In this document: positions 16,175 to 25,650 of the stretch, one piece after another
Position numbering within the stretch: the stretch's first letter is position 1
Layout: each line of letters begins with the position of its first letter
Assembly (NCBI GenBank): GCA_017468115.1
Contig: JAFUJS010000008.1
Coordinates: 11,531-75,530 of the forward strand
Source: Clostridia bacterium
GTDB taxonomy: Bacteria; Bacillota_A; Clostridia; Oscillospirales; CAG-272
DNA length: 64,000 bases
Reading direction: 5' to 3'
Position numbers and translations under genes: made by a program
Notes under the pieces: generated by a model
Seen by the model: the letters and a program-made list of their open reading frames with translations, nothing else
Databases searched by the model: none
What the model was told of the DNA's origin: nothing

Positions 16175-17182
16175 TTAGTTGGTAAAGTACATAACGAGAA
16201 GGTCCAGCCTGTCGTTATAGATATAGCTCATAGAGCAACCAAATGTAGGTGCAGAAAGCTCTGTTCTCATCCAGTTCAAAACCTCGTTTTGAAGCTCATC
16301 CCGGGTTAGCTTTCTTGTCAGTTTGGCAATTGCCATATAGTTGTCGCCATAGGGAACTATTTTTGTTCTGTGTAAATCGGAAATATATTTTACGGGGGCG
16401 CCGTTTTCTGCCCATACGGTTTTTGAAGCATCACTGCAAATAGGGTAAGGGTCGAACTCCGGCTTATGCTCGATTATCATTTGCGCATCATCTAAAAATG
16501 CGTATTGCAAGCTTGGAATGCCATGCATGGTAGAGTTTGCGTTCCAAGTGAAATCGAATTGATAATTGTTGTCATCTAAGATAACGATGTTCCAAGCGTG
16601 GTCCTCTTGTCCGCCACCGGGAACAATTGCTTTTCCGTATGCGATAACGCAAGGAATACCCACCTTATGCAGAATAAGGCAGGCGGCCTTTGCAAAGCCC
16701 TCGCAACGGGCGCGCTTAAGAATAAGCGCGCCATAAGCGTCACCATAGGAGCCCTCTGCGCTGAACTCCGGGCTGACACGTGTGCAAAGGTACTTGTTTA
16801 ATCTTTTCAGCTTATCTTCTTGGCTTTCAAATTTAAGAACTCGGGTTGCGGCACGCTGAATCTCTCTGTCCAGTCTGTTTGCCATTTCTTGAAGGTCTTG
16901 GTCCGGATATTTGTTTTTGAATATAAAAGTAACCCGATTATCGGAAATTCTGGTTTCGTACTCCTGTACTACATAAAACAATTCGGGACAACCATAAATA
17001 ATGGCATAGAAAATCCTGTTAAGGGAGTCGTCGCTTGGTATATCAGCGCAGTTGCAGGTGATTGTAAAATCACCCTCAGCCAAGCTGTCAACACATATGT
17101 AATAAAGCTCCTTTTCCAAGTCCGAGAGCATAATAGAATAGAAGTTTTCTCTATTAACAAGATTCAATTTAATGCGTGCCAT
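16175..17182 (-). CDS. Transglutaminase-like (papain-fold) protein
   Basis: 335 residues from the ATG at 17182, which has GAGGA in front and lies 11 bases after the Hint-protein stop; an earlier in-frame start would overlap that gene. The catalytic triad of bacterial transglutaminase-like domains is visible: Cys160 in RARCEGFAKA, His195 in EDHAWNI, Asp210 in YQFDFTWN. The first 120 residues are a separate domain without a match. Such domains act as peptidases or amide-forming enzymes. No signal peptide, so it probably works in the cytosol. The partner could be the neighbouring CxxC/TPR or Hint protein. Confidence 0.87.
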   Translation of the reverse strand: MARIKLNLVNRENFYSIMLSDLEKELYYICVDSLAEGDFTITCNCADIPSDDSLNRIFYAIIYGCPELFYVVQEYETRISDNRVTFIFKNKYPDQDLQEMANRLDREIQRAATRVLKFESQEDKLKRLNKYLCTRVSPEFSAEGSYGDAYGALILKRARCEGFAKAACLILHKVGIPCVIAYGKAIVPGGGQEDHAWNIVILDDNNYQFDFTWNANSTMHGIPSLQYAFLDDAQMIIEHKPEFDPYPICSDASKTVWAENGAPVKYISDLHRTKIVPYGDNYMAIAKLTRKLTRDELQNEVLNWMRTELSAPTFGCSMSYIYNDRLDLLVMYFTN

Positions 17183-17193
17183 AATAATCCTCT

Positions 17194-20100
17194 TTAATAA
17201 GCTTTTCTTAAGTAGTAATTGATTAGGTGGTTGATAACGTATTCTCTTGTTGTCAAGCCCTTGCCGATAGCAACATTGATGTACTGACCGTTGAAGGCGT
17301 AGAACTCTTCCTCGCTCAAATGCTCGCTCCATTCATCGTAGGAAGCAAGACCGTATGTAGCAATATCAGCCTGAAGCTTGTCCATATCATAGGACATATC
17401 CTCGTTAAGCTCAAATACGTTGTATAGACCATCAATTTCGTCGCACATAGTCAAAAGACCATATGTGTAGTGGTTGATTGCTTTTGCTGTAACAATTGCG
17501 AATTTTGTTGTTTCCTTTACAGAAACGCTATAATCAACAAGCTCTGTCTTTTGACTTACAGCTTGTCCGTCAATAATTTCTGTATAGAAGAAGCTATGTC
17601 CCACAAATTCCTCAACGTTAGCTTCCTTAATCATAACGTACTTGTTCAAGGTGCAATCAAACAAGCCGTGCTCGTTTAGTATTCTGAACTCTGTACCGTT
17701 ATCAAAGTAAAGGGTTAGAACTCTGTGTGAGCGAGGAATATCCTCATAAATTACACAAACAGGAGCTGTTGTAACCTGACCTGTAACGTGGTCAAAGGCG
17801 AGAACCTCTTGACCTACAACAAGGTCCTTAACCATAATTGTGCTGCCGTCAGCAAGGTTAATCAGACTGTCTTCAGGAATACAACTGCCTGGAGGGGTGC
17901 TGCTGGTTTGATTTTTTGTCCAAATAGCCTCAAGAGTAACAACGCCGCTTTCAGCAAGGTTAATAACCTCCCTGCCCGGGTTATAGCTTGAGCTGTTATA
18001 AGACCAGTAATTGAAGGTGTAGCCACTCTTTGTAGGAATGTTGGAGGAAAGGTGGATTGCTTGGTCGTAAGTAGCAAGCTGATTTTCAGGAACATTGGAA
18101 GCACCCGAAGCAGAGTAGGTAATCGTATAGGTGTTTGGCACCCAGGATGGTGTAATAATAAGCTCTGCGGATTCAGAATAGAAATCGTTGTTTGTGCCTT
18201 GTCCCAAAAGAAGCTTGTATAGATCGGCAACAGCCTTTTCCGGAATTGTGTTGTTTGTGATTTTGAAGCTATAATTGTGTCCTGTGTGGGCAAAGTTGTC
18301 GTCGTGATGATAGCCTGTTCTTGTCATTCTGCCTGTAAGCACGGCATCCTTGCCAAAGGTAACTCTTATAGACTGGAAGCTTTCGCTTGCGTTTGCGTTG
18401 TTAAAGGTAATTACAAAGGTATTGGCCTCCCAAACGGCAGCAAGATTTACTGTACCGGATGTGGTAATAAAGCCATCATCAAGCAGGCTAGCCTCGGTGT
18501 AGAAGTATTTACCCTCGTTTTCGCCAACATTCATAGCGTTATAGTATTCCTCGTTTGAGGTGTAAACAAAGGATGTTGCAATATCCATCCAGCCTCTAAA
18601 CTTGTAGCCGAATCTGTCGGCACAGTGTGGAAGTGTAACGTCAATGCCCTTTTGCACGTTTTCCATAGAGGAAATTATATCGCTTGCGCCATTAGCATCA
18701 AAGTTAATTGTGTATGAGGAATAGCTATAAATTGCGTAAATTCTTACTGTGTTATTAGTAACAGGAGTTGCGTATAAGCCGTGAGCTGTATCTCCGTCGT
18801 AGTATTCAAGGAATGGGGCATCGGGTGAAAGAGCCCAACCAAGGAAGTCGCCCTTGTTTTCAGGGTCAGATGGCTTAGTTGACCATTGAATTTTAACGGA
18901 ATCGCCAAGCATATAGTTGTCAAAGCCCAACAGGTGGTCCTTATTGTAAAACTCCACCTTAAAGGTGTTGCTTGCCCAAACTGCATACAAGTCTATAATG
19001 CCGTTGTTCTCATCGGTGAGATTTTGCACCTCTTGTTGAACATCGAGGTCAGCGGCGGTTGCGTTTTTGTCGTACGCCCAGCCAAGCTGTGTATAGCCTG
19101 TATATTGTGGCGGGGTAGAGCAAATAGGCTTCTTTGAATCGTAAACAAAGGTGTCAACTATGGCGTTGCTTGTTCCGTCGTTAAGGTGCAGCTTTACAGA
19201 ATAGGTGTAAGGCTCCCAACGGGCATAGACCTTTGTGTTTTTATTAAAGGAATAAACGTCATCAACCTGCACGGTTGTGCCGTTGTCGGTAGATGCATAC
19301 CAGCCAAGGAAGGTGTAGCCTGTCTTTTCGATATGATAGTCAGAGGAAATATTTAGCTTTGTGCCCTCTGTAAGACTAAGTGTTTCGTGCTCAAGACCGG
19401 TATCAAAGTCCAGTTTACCGCCGTCCTTGTGGAAAATAACGCTGATTTCGTCGGCTGTACTTGTGTGCACAAATACCTTGTCAATATTAGCCTTCCAGCC
19501 CTCGTCCTCGCTTGAAAGGTAGTCCTTATATTTGGAAGCGGCAACATAGACGCACGCCTTGCTTGGAAGAACGAAGCCTGTAAATTTAACATCCTTTGTG
19601 GTAGATGAGTTTTTAAGGTCGATTCTTTCAAGCTGTGCAAAGTATCTTACGTCTGAAATATCAAGAACCTCTACGTTTGAGAATAGAAGGTTCTTAATCT
19701 CTCCAAGCTCGGTCATAGAAACAGAATCGTCGCTTAGAAGAGAGGGGTAGTTGTTTTGAATGATTGAGGTTGTGTCATTGGAATTGAAGCGAGTGGTCAG
19801 CTCCACCTCGAAGTCGATTGTGGTGTCCACCTTGTGCTTCATAACAACCTTTGACTTGCCAACGCCAAGCACCTTGAAGGTTTTTGTGGCTCCGTCATAT
19901 GAAAGATATTGGTCGCTTAGCTCGTATGTGTCCTCGCCGTTAAGGTGATAAATCTCAACAATGTTGTCAGGCTCGTTAAGCCAAAGATAATCAACATCTC
20001 TGTAAGCCTTAACATCGTCAATGGAAAACTCGGAGCCAAGGGTTAGCTTTTCTTCAAGACCCAAATTAGGGTTGTCTCCGGCGCTGTTATAGCCGATGTA

Positions 20101-20202
20101 AACACGTGCCCAAATGGCGGCACCAACGGCAATGGCGGACAGGAGAATTAACACAAAAAGAAACACGCCAAGCCTTCTTTTTGTAAATTTACTTTCTGCC
20201 AT
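17194..20202 (-). CDS. Membrane-anchored InlB-repeat protein with C-terminal Hint domain
   Basis: 1002 residues. One hydrophobic helix (about 10-32) follows a basic N-terminus, so it is a signal anchor. At least five Listeria-Bacteroides (InlB B-type) repeats with the GY-x-F-x-GW signature occupy about 265-765. The Hint (hedgehog/intein) domain starts at Cys774 (CIPEDSLINLADG), with the second-block His845 in ILNEHGLFD. The end reads INYYLRKAY and lacks the HN-C/S/T splice junction of true inteins, so autocleavage rather than splicing would be expected. A GLYNVFEL stretch near the C-terminus is typical of Hint regions in gut Clostridia surface proteins. Its place inside an otherwise cytosolic ATPase/GTPase operon is unusual. 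Confidence 0.88.
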   Translation of the reverse strand: MAESKFTKRRLGVFLFVLILLSAIAVGAAIWARVYIGYNSAGDNPNLGLEEKLTLGSEFSIDDVKAYRDVDYLWLNEPDNIVEIYHLNGEDTYELSDQYLSYDGATKTFKVLGVGKSKVVMKHKVDTTIDFEVELTTRFNSNDTTSIIQNNYPSLLSDDSVSMTELGEIKNLLFSNVEVLDISDVRYFAQLERIDLKNSSTTKDVKFTGFVLPSKACVYVAASKYKDYLSSEDEGWKANIDKVFVHTSTADEISVIFHKDGGKLDFDTGLEHETLSLTEGTKLNISSDYHIEKTGYTFLGWYASTDNGTTVQVDDVYSFNKNTKVYARWEPYTYSVKLHLNDGTSNAIVDTFVYDSKKPICSTPPQYTGYTQLGWAYDKNATAADLDVQQEVQNLTDENNGIIDLYAVWASNTFKVEFYNKDHLLGFDNYMLGDSVKIQWSTKPSDPENKGDFLGWALSPDAPFLEYYDGDTAHGLYATPVTNNTVRIYAIYSYSSYTINFDANGASDIISSMENVQKGIDVTLPHCADRFGYKFRGWMDIATSFVYTSNEEYYNAMNVGENEGKYFYTEASLLDDGFITTSGTVNLAAVWEANTFVITFNNANASESFQSIRVTFGKDAVLTGRMTRTGYHHDDNFAHTGHNYSFKITNNTIPEKAVADLYKLLLGQGTNNDFYSESAELIITPSWVPNTYTITYSASGASNVPENQLATYDQAIHLSSNIPTKSGYTFNYWSYNSSSYNPGREVINLAESGVVTLEAIWTKNQTSSTPPGSCIPEDSLINLADGSTIMVKDLVVGQEVLAFDHVTGQVTTAPVCVIYEDIPRSHRVLTLYFDNGTEFRILNEHGLFDCTLNKYVMIKEANVEEFVGHSFFYTEIIDGQAVSQKTELVDYSVSVKETTKFAIVTAKAINHYTYGLLTMCDEIDGLYNVFELNEDMSYDMDKLQADIATYGLASYDEWSEHLSEEEFYAFNGQYINVAIGKGLTTREYVINHLINYYLRKAY

Positions 20203-20223
20203 GAATTGTCTCTCCTTGTGAAA

Positions 20224-22896
20224 TTAGAAATGTAAAAGTAGGTGAATGAGGGTGAACAGAAGCATCATTGCTATCACGACAGCGCCGGTTTGCCATGCCG
20301 CGGTGAAGGCAGCGCTACGCAAGCGTCTGTCTGTAAAGTTTGTCCAATAGAAAATTTCACTTACTATTGTAGATGTAACTGTAAATGCTATGAACACAGA
20401 AATGAAATAGTGCTCATAAAGGGTGCTGTAAATAAGTCCGCCAAGCATTGCAACCAATACGGTAACAACAGAAGCTAAAATTGTAGAGGATATAAGGCCT
20501 TTAATATAATCAGGAATATTTCCCGACACCTCTTTCGCCTGCTCAGCTCGCTTGTCTCTGATAGCCTTGCAAAGCAAACGCTTAGATGCGGCAGAAACTT
20601 TATCGCTTTCAAGGAAGTATACAACTTCATCCGTCGCCTTTTCACGAAAATTTTTGTCCTTATACGAAGTAATACCTTCGCGTTTGCGATTTTGTTCAAA
20701 TCTAAGGGCGCTGATGCTCATTAAAAGCTCCCAAATAGCCTCGGAACCAAGAAGAGAAAATTCTCTCAGTACAAAATCAAGTCTAAAGCTTTTAAGTGTA
20801 ATTTCCTTTGCGTTTTGCTCCAGGGACACCTGATAGCTCTCGGCATGGGTGTTGATTGTATCAAAAAGCTTCTTATAATGCCTTTCGTCACGATCGTAAA
20901 GCTCGGCAGCCAGAGCTTGGTATTTCTTAACCTGATCGGCAGGGAGCTTGTCAAAGCAGGAATTTTCAATTGATGCCTCAAGCTGAGGATTAATGATTTT
21001 TGAGCAAATCATATCACGGATTTTGTCGCTTGAGCGGTCGGTGTATTCTGTAATCAGAGCCTCTGCCTTGCCAATGTCCTCAAACAAACTATCAAGTGTA
21101 GGCTCGTTTGGACAGCAGGGCTCAATATAAAAACCCAAAAGACCCTCAAACAAAGCTCTTTGAGAGGCTGTGCTTCTTCTATCTCTTAGGAAAATAATTG
21201 CCTGGTCAAGAATTCCGCGCTTACGAATTTCTCTTGTAAAGGCATCTGTCCAGCTTTGGTTAGCTTCATCGCCGAAAAAGCTGTCGAGAATATACTCAAA
21301 TGCTTGATTTGTGTTGGCGGAGGCGCTGATGATATAACCAAACACCCTTTGCGCATCGGTTTTAACCATAGCATTCTGCACGAAGAACAGCTTCATTTCC
21401 TCATTGCGAATTCGTCTTTCAAAGCAAAGACTCATCATAAAGCTGTAAAAAGCGCCGCTTATGTGTGTGGGAACAGCAATGCTGTCAAGACGCCTTGCCA
21501 AGCCTTGTCCTCTCCAGTTGTCGGAGATAAGGTCCACAAGATCTATGAAGTCGGAGTCCATAGCTCTTGCTATTTGCTGGCAGCATTCCATAAGAACAGG
21601 AAGGTTGCCTGTTTGGCTTAATGGGTTTTCGTAAGTAAGAGCATTATAAATAATCTGCAACGTACGACTAGCCTCGTGGTTAAGTCCCTTGCCCTTTAGC
21701 TCTCTGTAGAAGTTGATAAGAGGCAAAAGCACAAGCTCAAAGGCGCGCATGCTATCGAAATCAACGCAAAGAGCAGCATTCAAAACTGCCATATTATTGT
21801 TTTCGATAACATCAAAGATTTTGTCAATGGAGCGCAGAGACAGGGAGTCAACACGGCGGGAGAGCAGCTTAATGTTAAAGCAAAGCTCCTCTGCCATTTT
21901 GTCAGCGTCGCCAAGTCCTGCCTTTGCAGAAAGGAGAAGCTTTGCAAAGTCGTTTAGGTCGTCTATGCTTTTTGAGGCAAGGAAAAAGTCGTCCTTGAAA
22001 ATTTGAGAATCCTCGCCGCCTCTTTTAAGAAGGGTAGCGTACTTGTTAGTAAGAGTAGGGTCGGAGTTATAAAAGATAACATTGCCCAGCTTTTTAAGCT
22101 CGTTAATATACTCGCTGTCATTAGCACATGGAACGGCACAAAGGTCAATATGTGTATAATCGTTCAGCGCATTTGCATGGCAGGTGTTAAAGGAAACATC
22201 ATTTGCAATGCTTGGTGGCAGCAGCTCGATTGCGGAGAAAATGCAATCACGCACATTTTTCCACTCGTTGGGGTTTCTTGGATTTGAAGGGTTGAAAACC
22301 AAATAAAGCGGCTTTTGCTCCTTCAAGGAATTCATTAACGTATCAACAAGGAAAATAGCAAAGCTATCGGAGCATCTGACAGACCTTGTCCAATCGAAAG
22401 GAGCAGAGATAATAGGCTCCGCATCAACCTCACAAATGAAGTCGTCGTCTGTAAGAGGAATTTCCTTAATATTAAAAATGTGGTCCCTTGTAAACATATT
22501 AACTGCGTGAGTGTTTTCGGGAATAGTGTCCACAAAAAGAGCGTTAACCTGCTCAAGGTCACCGCCTCTGCGGCCAACGATTTTACCCTTGGCTAAAACC
22601 TCAGCCCTTACCTTAGAGGAGTAAGCGGCATAATATTTTTCTCCATCAAGATAAACAGACGGGCGGTATGAATAGGAGCAAATTTCGGTGTTTGGCTCCT
22701 CTCCCTTGGGATTCATAGAAAGACCCGAATATTGACCTATGTTGGGAAGTCCAAAGAAGGATTGCTTTGAAAGAGCAGCTTCAATATCCTGACTAACCGC
22801 ATAAGGGATGTCTGCTGTGGAAGTGTAGATTTCCTCGCCCATTGAGTCGGCGGACTTGTGGGCATACAAGAAAATAGATTCATAAATTCTTGCCAT
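20224..22896 (-). CDS. GAP1-like (GTPase-associated protein 1) membrane protein
   Basis: 890 residues. The N-terminal 180 residues and the following block (about 190-260), with LLPPSIANDVSFNT followed by a His/Asp-containing strand, resemble the GAP1 N-terminal and middle domains described in bacterial GTPase-centred conflict systems. I recall this family from comparative genomics; no database search was possible. The long middle part (about 260-780) is alpha-helical. Residues about 800-890 contain four hydrophobic helices with a short Arg-rich loop (DRRLR), anchoring the C-terminus in the membrane. It lies 5 bases after the GTPase gene, which supports the GTPase-partner reading. It may act as membrane-bound sensor or platform. 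Confidence 0.7.
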   Translation of the reverse strand: MARIYESIFLYAHKSADSMGEEIYTSTADIPYAVSQDIEAALSKQSFFGLPNIGQYSGLSMNPKGEEPNTEICSYSYRPSVYLDGEKYYAAYSSKVRAEVLAKGKIVGRRGGDLEQVNALFVDTIPENTHAVNMFTRDHIFNIKEIPLTDDDFICEVDAEPIISAPFDWTRSVRCSDSFAIFLVDTLMNSLKEQKPLYLVFNPSNPRNPNEWKNVRDCIFSAIELLPPSIANDVSFNTCHANALNDYTHIDLCAVPCANDSEYINELKKLGNVIFYNSDPTLTNKYATLLKRGGEDSQIFKDDFFLASKSIDDLNDFAKLLLSAKAGLGDADKMAEELCFNIKLLSRRVDSLSLRSIDKIFDVIENNNMAVLNAALCVDFDSMRAFELVLLPLINFYRELKGKGLNHEASRTLQIIYNALTYENPLSQTGNLPVLMECCQQIARAMDSDFIDLVDLISDNWRGQGLARRLDSIAVPTHISGAFYSFMMSLCFERRIRNEEMKLFFVQNAMVKTDAQRVFGYIISASANTNQAFEYILDSFFGDEANQSWTDAFTREIRKRGILDQAIIFLRDRRSTASQRALFEGLLGFYIEPCCPNEPTLDSLFEDIGKAEALITEYTDRSSDKIRDMICSKIINPQLEASIENSCFDKLPADQVKKYQALAAELYDRDERHYKKLFDTINTHAESYQVSLEQNAKEITLKSFRLDFVLREFSLLGSEAIWELLMSISALRFEQNRKREGITSYKDKNFREKATDEVVYFLESDKVSAASKRLLCKAIRDKRAEQAKEVSGNIPDYIKGLISSTILASVVTVLVAMLGGLIYSTLYEHYFISVFIAFTVTSTIVSEIFYWTNFTDRRLRSAAFTAAWQTGAVVIAMMLLFTLIHLLLHF

Positions 22897-22901
22897 TTAT
22901 A

Positions 22902-25049
22902 TTACCTCCTGTCAATTAAGCCTCTTTGGTACATAAGCCAAATGAGGGGAAGCTCCATACGGAGTCTTCTTGGGCGCAAAAGTATTTCCTTTTTACCCTC
23001 TGCTTGACTGTTAGAGCCCTTGCTTAGACAGGACTCGCTGCCGAGAGCAGAGCAGGTAAAGAATTTAATGTTTTTGAATTGGCTGATAATTCCGTGAACA
23101 GCGCTTTCTGCGTCTGATGCAACGGTTTTCAAATAATATTCAAGCTCAAGGCTGGAGCAGTCAATGTGCCTTTCCAGCTCGCTTCCTTTATATCGTTTTT
23201 CTTTGTCAATCAGACTCAAAACGTCCTCTATAACGAGGTGGCTGTTTTCGTCAAAGCACTCACCCTCAATGGCATTGCCCTTTAATCTCTTGTCGTGCTT
23301 TGTAAGAACTATTGCGATAGGAGCATCCTTGATTCTTTCCTTGTTGTCAGCCATTGACATAAGACTATCCAGGGTTGCGCATACCTCTTTAAGAGCAGAA
23401 GCCGGATCCTTGTCACCGTCAATAACCGCAATATAACAGTCGGCAACATCAACGGAGCGAATACCCCTTTTCTTATCTCTGACAGCCTCACCGGGAATGT
23501 CATAGAAGTAAACAAAGCCAAGGCTGCCAAGCCTGTATCCGATTGGCTTCCAAGCAAGAGCTTGTGCCTCGTTACCGGCGGTTCTTGATTCGATATTTCC
23601 ACCAACATTGATGATATATCTGTTTTTATAGTTTCCTGTTGTGCTGCATCTTGAGCGCTCATATTCGTCGGACACCCTTGCCAATGAGCCGCTGGTGTCA
23701 AGCTGAAGGAATTTAAGCTCTCGTGCGGAGTCCTTTTCTCCTGTAAATTTGTAAAGAATACGGTCAAGAGTGAAGCAGTTAGAGGAAATGGTGTTTGCGG
23801 CAACCATTTCCATGTTGAAAAGAGATGACAGGTAAATGGTTTTGCCGGAACGGGGGAAGCCTGCAACAAGAACGTGCATGGATGGCAGCTTGGTTGCATC
23901 ATCCGGAAGTAAAAGCTGATTTGATGTGATAACCGGAGCGGCTCTGGTGCCGGAATCTTTGGAGCCTGCATTCAAGTCGGAAAGAGCTACAAGGTCAGCG
24001 CCACAAACAACAGTAACCTTGTTTTTTAGATCATCAGACAAATTCTGCATTCGAATCTCGTTGCCACGGCAATCAAACACCTTGCCTTTTTCCTTTTTAG
24101 GAATTGCAGCAAGCAGCTCACCGCAATAAGGACATTTCAGCGGTTGATTGATAGTGTCGGAGCGGTCATCGGAAATTCTGATTTTTGATCTTCTGCCCTC
24201 TATGGTGTTATCTCTGTCGGACTCATCAGAGAGGAAATAGTAGTTGCTAAGATTCGGGTCTGTAAACACAAGGCGGAAGTCATTTTTATCTGCGTTATTG
24301 CAGGGGAAGGAAACGGTGTAAACTTCGGTTGTTCTTCCGGTAGGCTTAAGAATAATTTCAGCGGGAAGATTGGTTCTTGAGTCTACAAAGCAATTTTTGA
24401 ACTCACGTCTTTCCTCGGGGGTTTTTCCGGGTATGTGCGTGTCCTTAATCAAAACAGGACGGGCGCCCACCTTTTGAACCACAGAGAGGGATATTTCCTC
24501 TCTTATGAATGGGTACATAACCTGGAAGGTGACTTTAGACTTCTTTTCTATAATTCTGTAATAAATTATGTCCTTTTTGCTGTAATTGACAGCAAACTTG
24601 TAGGTGTGTTCACTAAGCGGCTCGCTTTCATCACGTGCTTTTTCCAAAACATCGTATGAGGAGCCACGCTTTTCAATCTTTTCGAACTGCTCCTTGGTGT
24701 AAAAGCCGATAACACCGGTGCCTGAAAGGTTTGAAGATGTACTATCGATATAGATACAGCCATCTGTTTCAACAGTGGATGATTTGAACGGAATATATTG
24801 CGCTGCGGTTTTTAATTTGAACTCCTCGGTAGAATCAGGAGTAAAGGAACATTTAAGAGCTGTAAATTTCTCTCTTAACGCCTTTGGAATGTAGATTTGG
24901 ATTCGCATATTTCCGCTTTGGGAAGCATCCTGATACAGGAAAAAGGCAAGAGCCTTTGTGGGGCCGCAGGTGCCTGTTGGGTTGCTATCGGTCAAGGGGA
25001 TAGCATTACCGCCGGCTATACATTGATAGTCGAAAAAGAATTCACTCAT
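22902..25049 (-). CDS. TRAFAC-type GTPase with zinc ribbon
   Basis: 715 residues. An N-terminal beta-rich region (1-300) is followed by a zinc-ribbon start CPYCGE (306-311) with further cysteines at 327 and 349. The GTPase domain then runs to the C-terminus: Walker A GFPRSGKT (397-404), DIPG (517-520, the DxxG motif) and TKHD (583-586, guanine specificity). This layout fits the GTPases paired with GAP1 proteins in bacterial conflict loci. The start codon overlaps the radical SAM stop by 8 bases. A nucleotide-dependent switch controlling the rest of the operon is the likely role (inference). Confidence 0.82.
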   Translation of the reverse strand: MSEFFFDYQCIAGGNAIPLTDSNPTGTCGPTKALAFFLYQDASQSGNMRIQIYIPKALREKFTALKCSFTPDSTEEFKLKTAAQYIPFKSSTVETDGCIYIDSTSSNLSGTGVIGFYTKEQFEKIEKRGSSYDVLEKARDESEPLSEHTYKFAVNYSKKDIIYYRIIEKKSKVTFQVMYPFIREEISLSVVQKVGARPVLIKDTHIPGKTPEERREFKNCFVDSRTNLPAEIILKPTGRTTEVYTVSFPCNNADKNDFRLVFTDPNLSNYYFLSDESDRDNTIEGRRSKIRISDDRSDTINQPLKCPYCGELLAAIPKKEKGKVFDCRGNEIRMQNLSDDLKNKVTVVCGADLVALSDLNAGSKDSGTRAAPVITSNQLLLPDDATKLPSMHVLVAGFPRSGKTIYLSSLFNMEMVAANTISSNCFTLDRILYKFTGEKDSARELKFLQLDTSGSLARVSDEYERSRCSTTGNYKNRYIINVGGNIESRTAGNEAQALAWKPIGYRLGSLGFVYFYDIPGEAVRDKKRGIRSVDVADCYIAVIDGDKDPASALKEVCATLDSLMSMADNKERIKDAPIAIVLTKHDKRLKGNAIEGECFDENSHLVIEDVLSLIDKEKRYKGSELERHIDCSSLELEYYLKTVASDAESAVHGIISQFKNIKFFTCSALGSESCLSKGSNSQAEGKKEILLRPRRLRMELPLIWLMYQRGLIDRR

Positions 25050-25644
25050 TTTTTGGTTTTACCTCCAAATATTTTTTGTATACGTCTTGATAATCCTTGC
25101 CCGGAATGCCGATGAAATGCACCCAACCCTGATGCTCGAATATATCAACTCGCTTTTCACTACCGAGAAACTGTCGGTAGGCGTCTTTATATTTGTCCTT
25201 AAACAGCCAAACCCGTTGGTTTGAGGAGCCTCTCAAAGGCACGTCATCCACAAGCTCGGCAATAAAAGGACCGTCAATTAAAACTGAGATTTCGGAAAGA
25301 ATATAATAGATTTTTTCGTCCTGACGGGATTCCAGCTCTTCTTTTGTAAAGCCGGAGTAGATTAAAATATCATCAACCCCAAGCATCCTTAGCTCCTTTA
25401 TCAAAAGATAAAGCTCTTCAACCTGAACAAACGGCTCGCCACCTGAAATGGTAACTCCGTCAAAGCTAAAATCCTTTATTCTGCTAACCAGCTCCGTTAC
25501 GCTGATTTCCTTTGATTTGTCAAAAAGCTGAAGCTCCGGATTAGAGCAGCCCTTGCAGGCACGATAACAGCCCTGGGTCCAAATACCGATACGGGTGCCC
25601 GGACCAAGTGTGGTTACAGGGAAAACTACCTTTCCAATTTGCAT
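25042..25644 (-). CDS. NrdG-like radical SAM activating enzyme
   Basis: 200 residues, the usual size of anaerobic-ribonucleotide-reductase-activase relatives. The [4Fe-4S] motif is C26-x3-C30-x2-C33 (GCYRACKGC), preceded by GPGTRIGIWTQG, typical of glycyl-radical activases. The SAM-binding GGEP lies at 68-71. No glycyl-radical enzyme (no RVxGY-type motif) is encoded nearby; the next proteins lack it too. The chemistry could be activation of a distant partner or a direct peptide modification. It is coupled to the GTPase gene by overlap. Confidence 0.88.
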   Translation of the reverse strand: MQIGKVVFPVTTLGPGTRIGIWTQGCYRACKGCSNPELQLFDKSKEISVTELVSRIKDFSFDGVTISGGEPFVQVEELYLLIKELRMLGVDDILIYSGFTKEELESRQDEKIYYILSEISVLIDGPFIAELVDDVPLRGSSNQRVWLFKDKYKDAYRQFLGSEKRVDIFEHQGWVHFIGIPGKDYQDVYKKYLEVKPKNE

Positions 25645-25650
25645 GGGATA

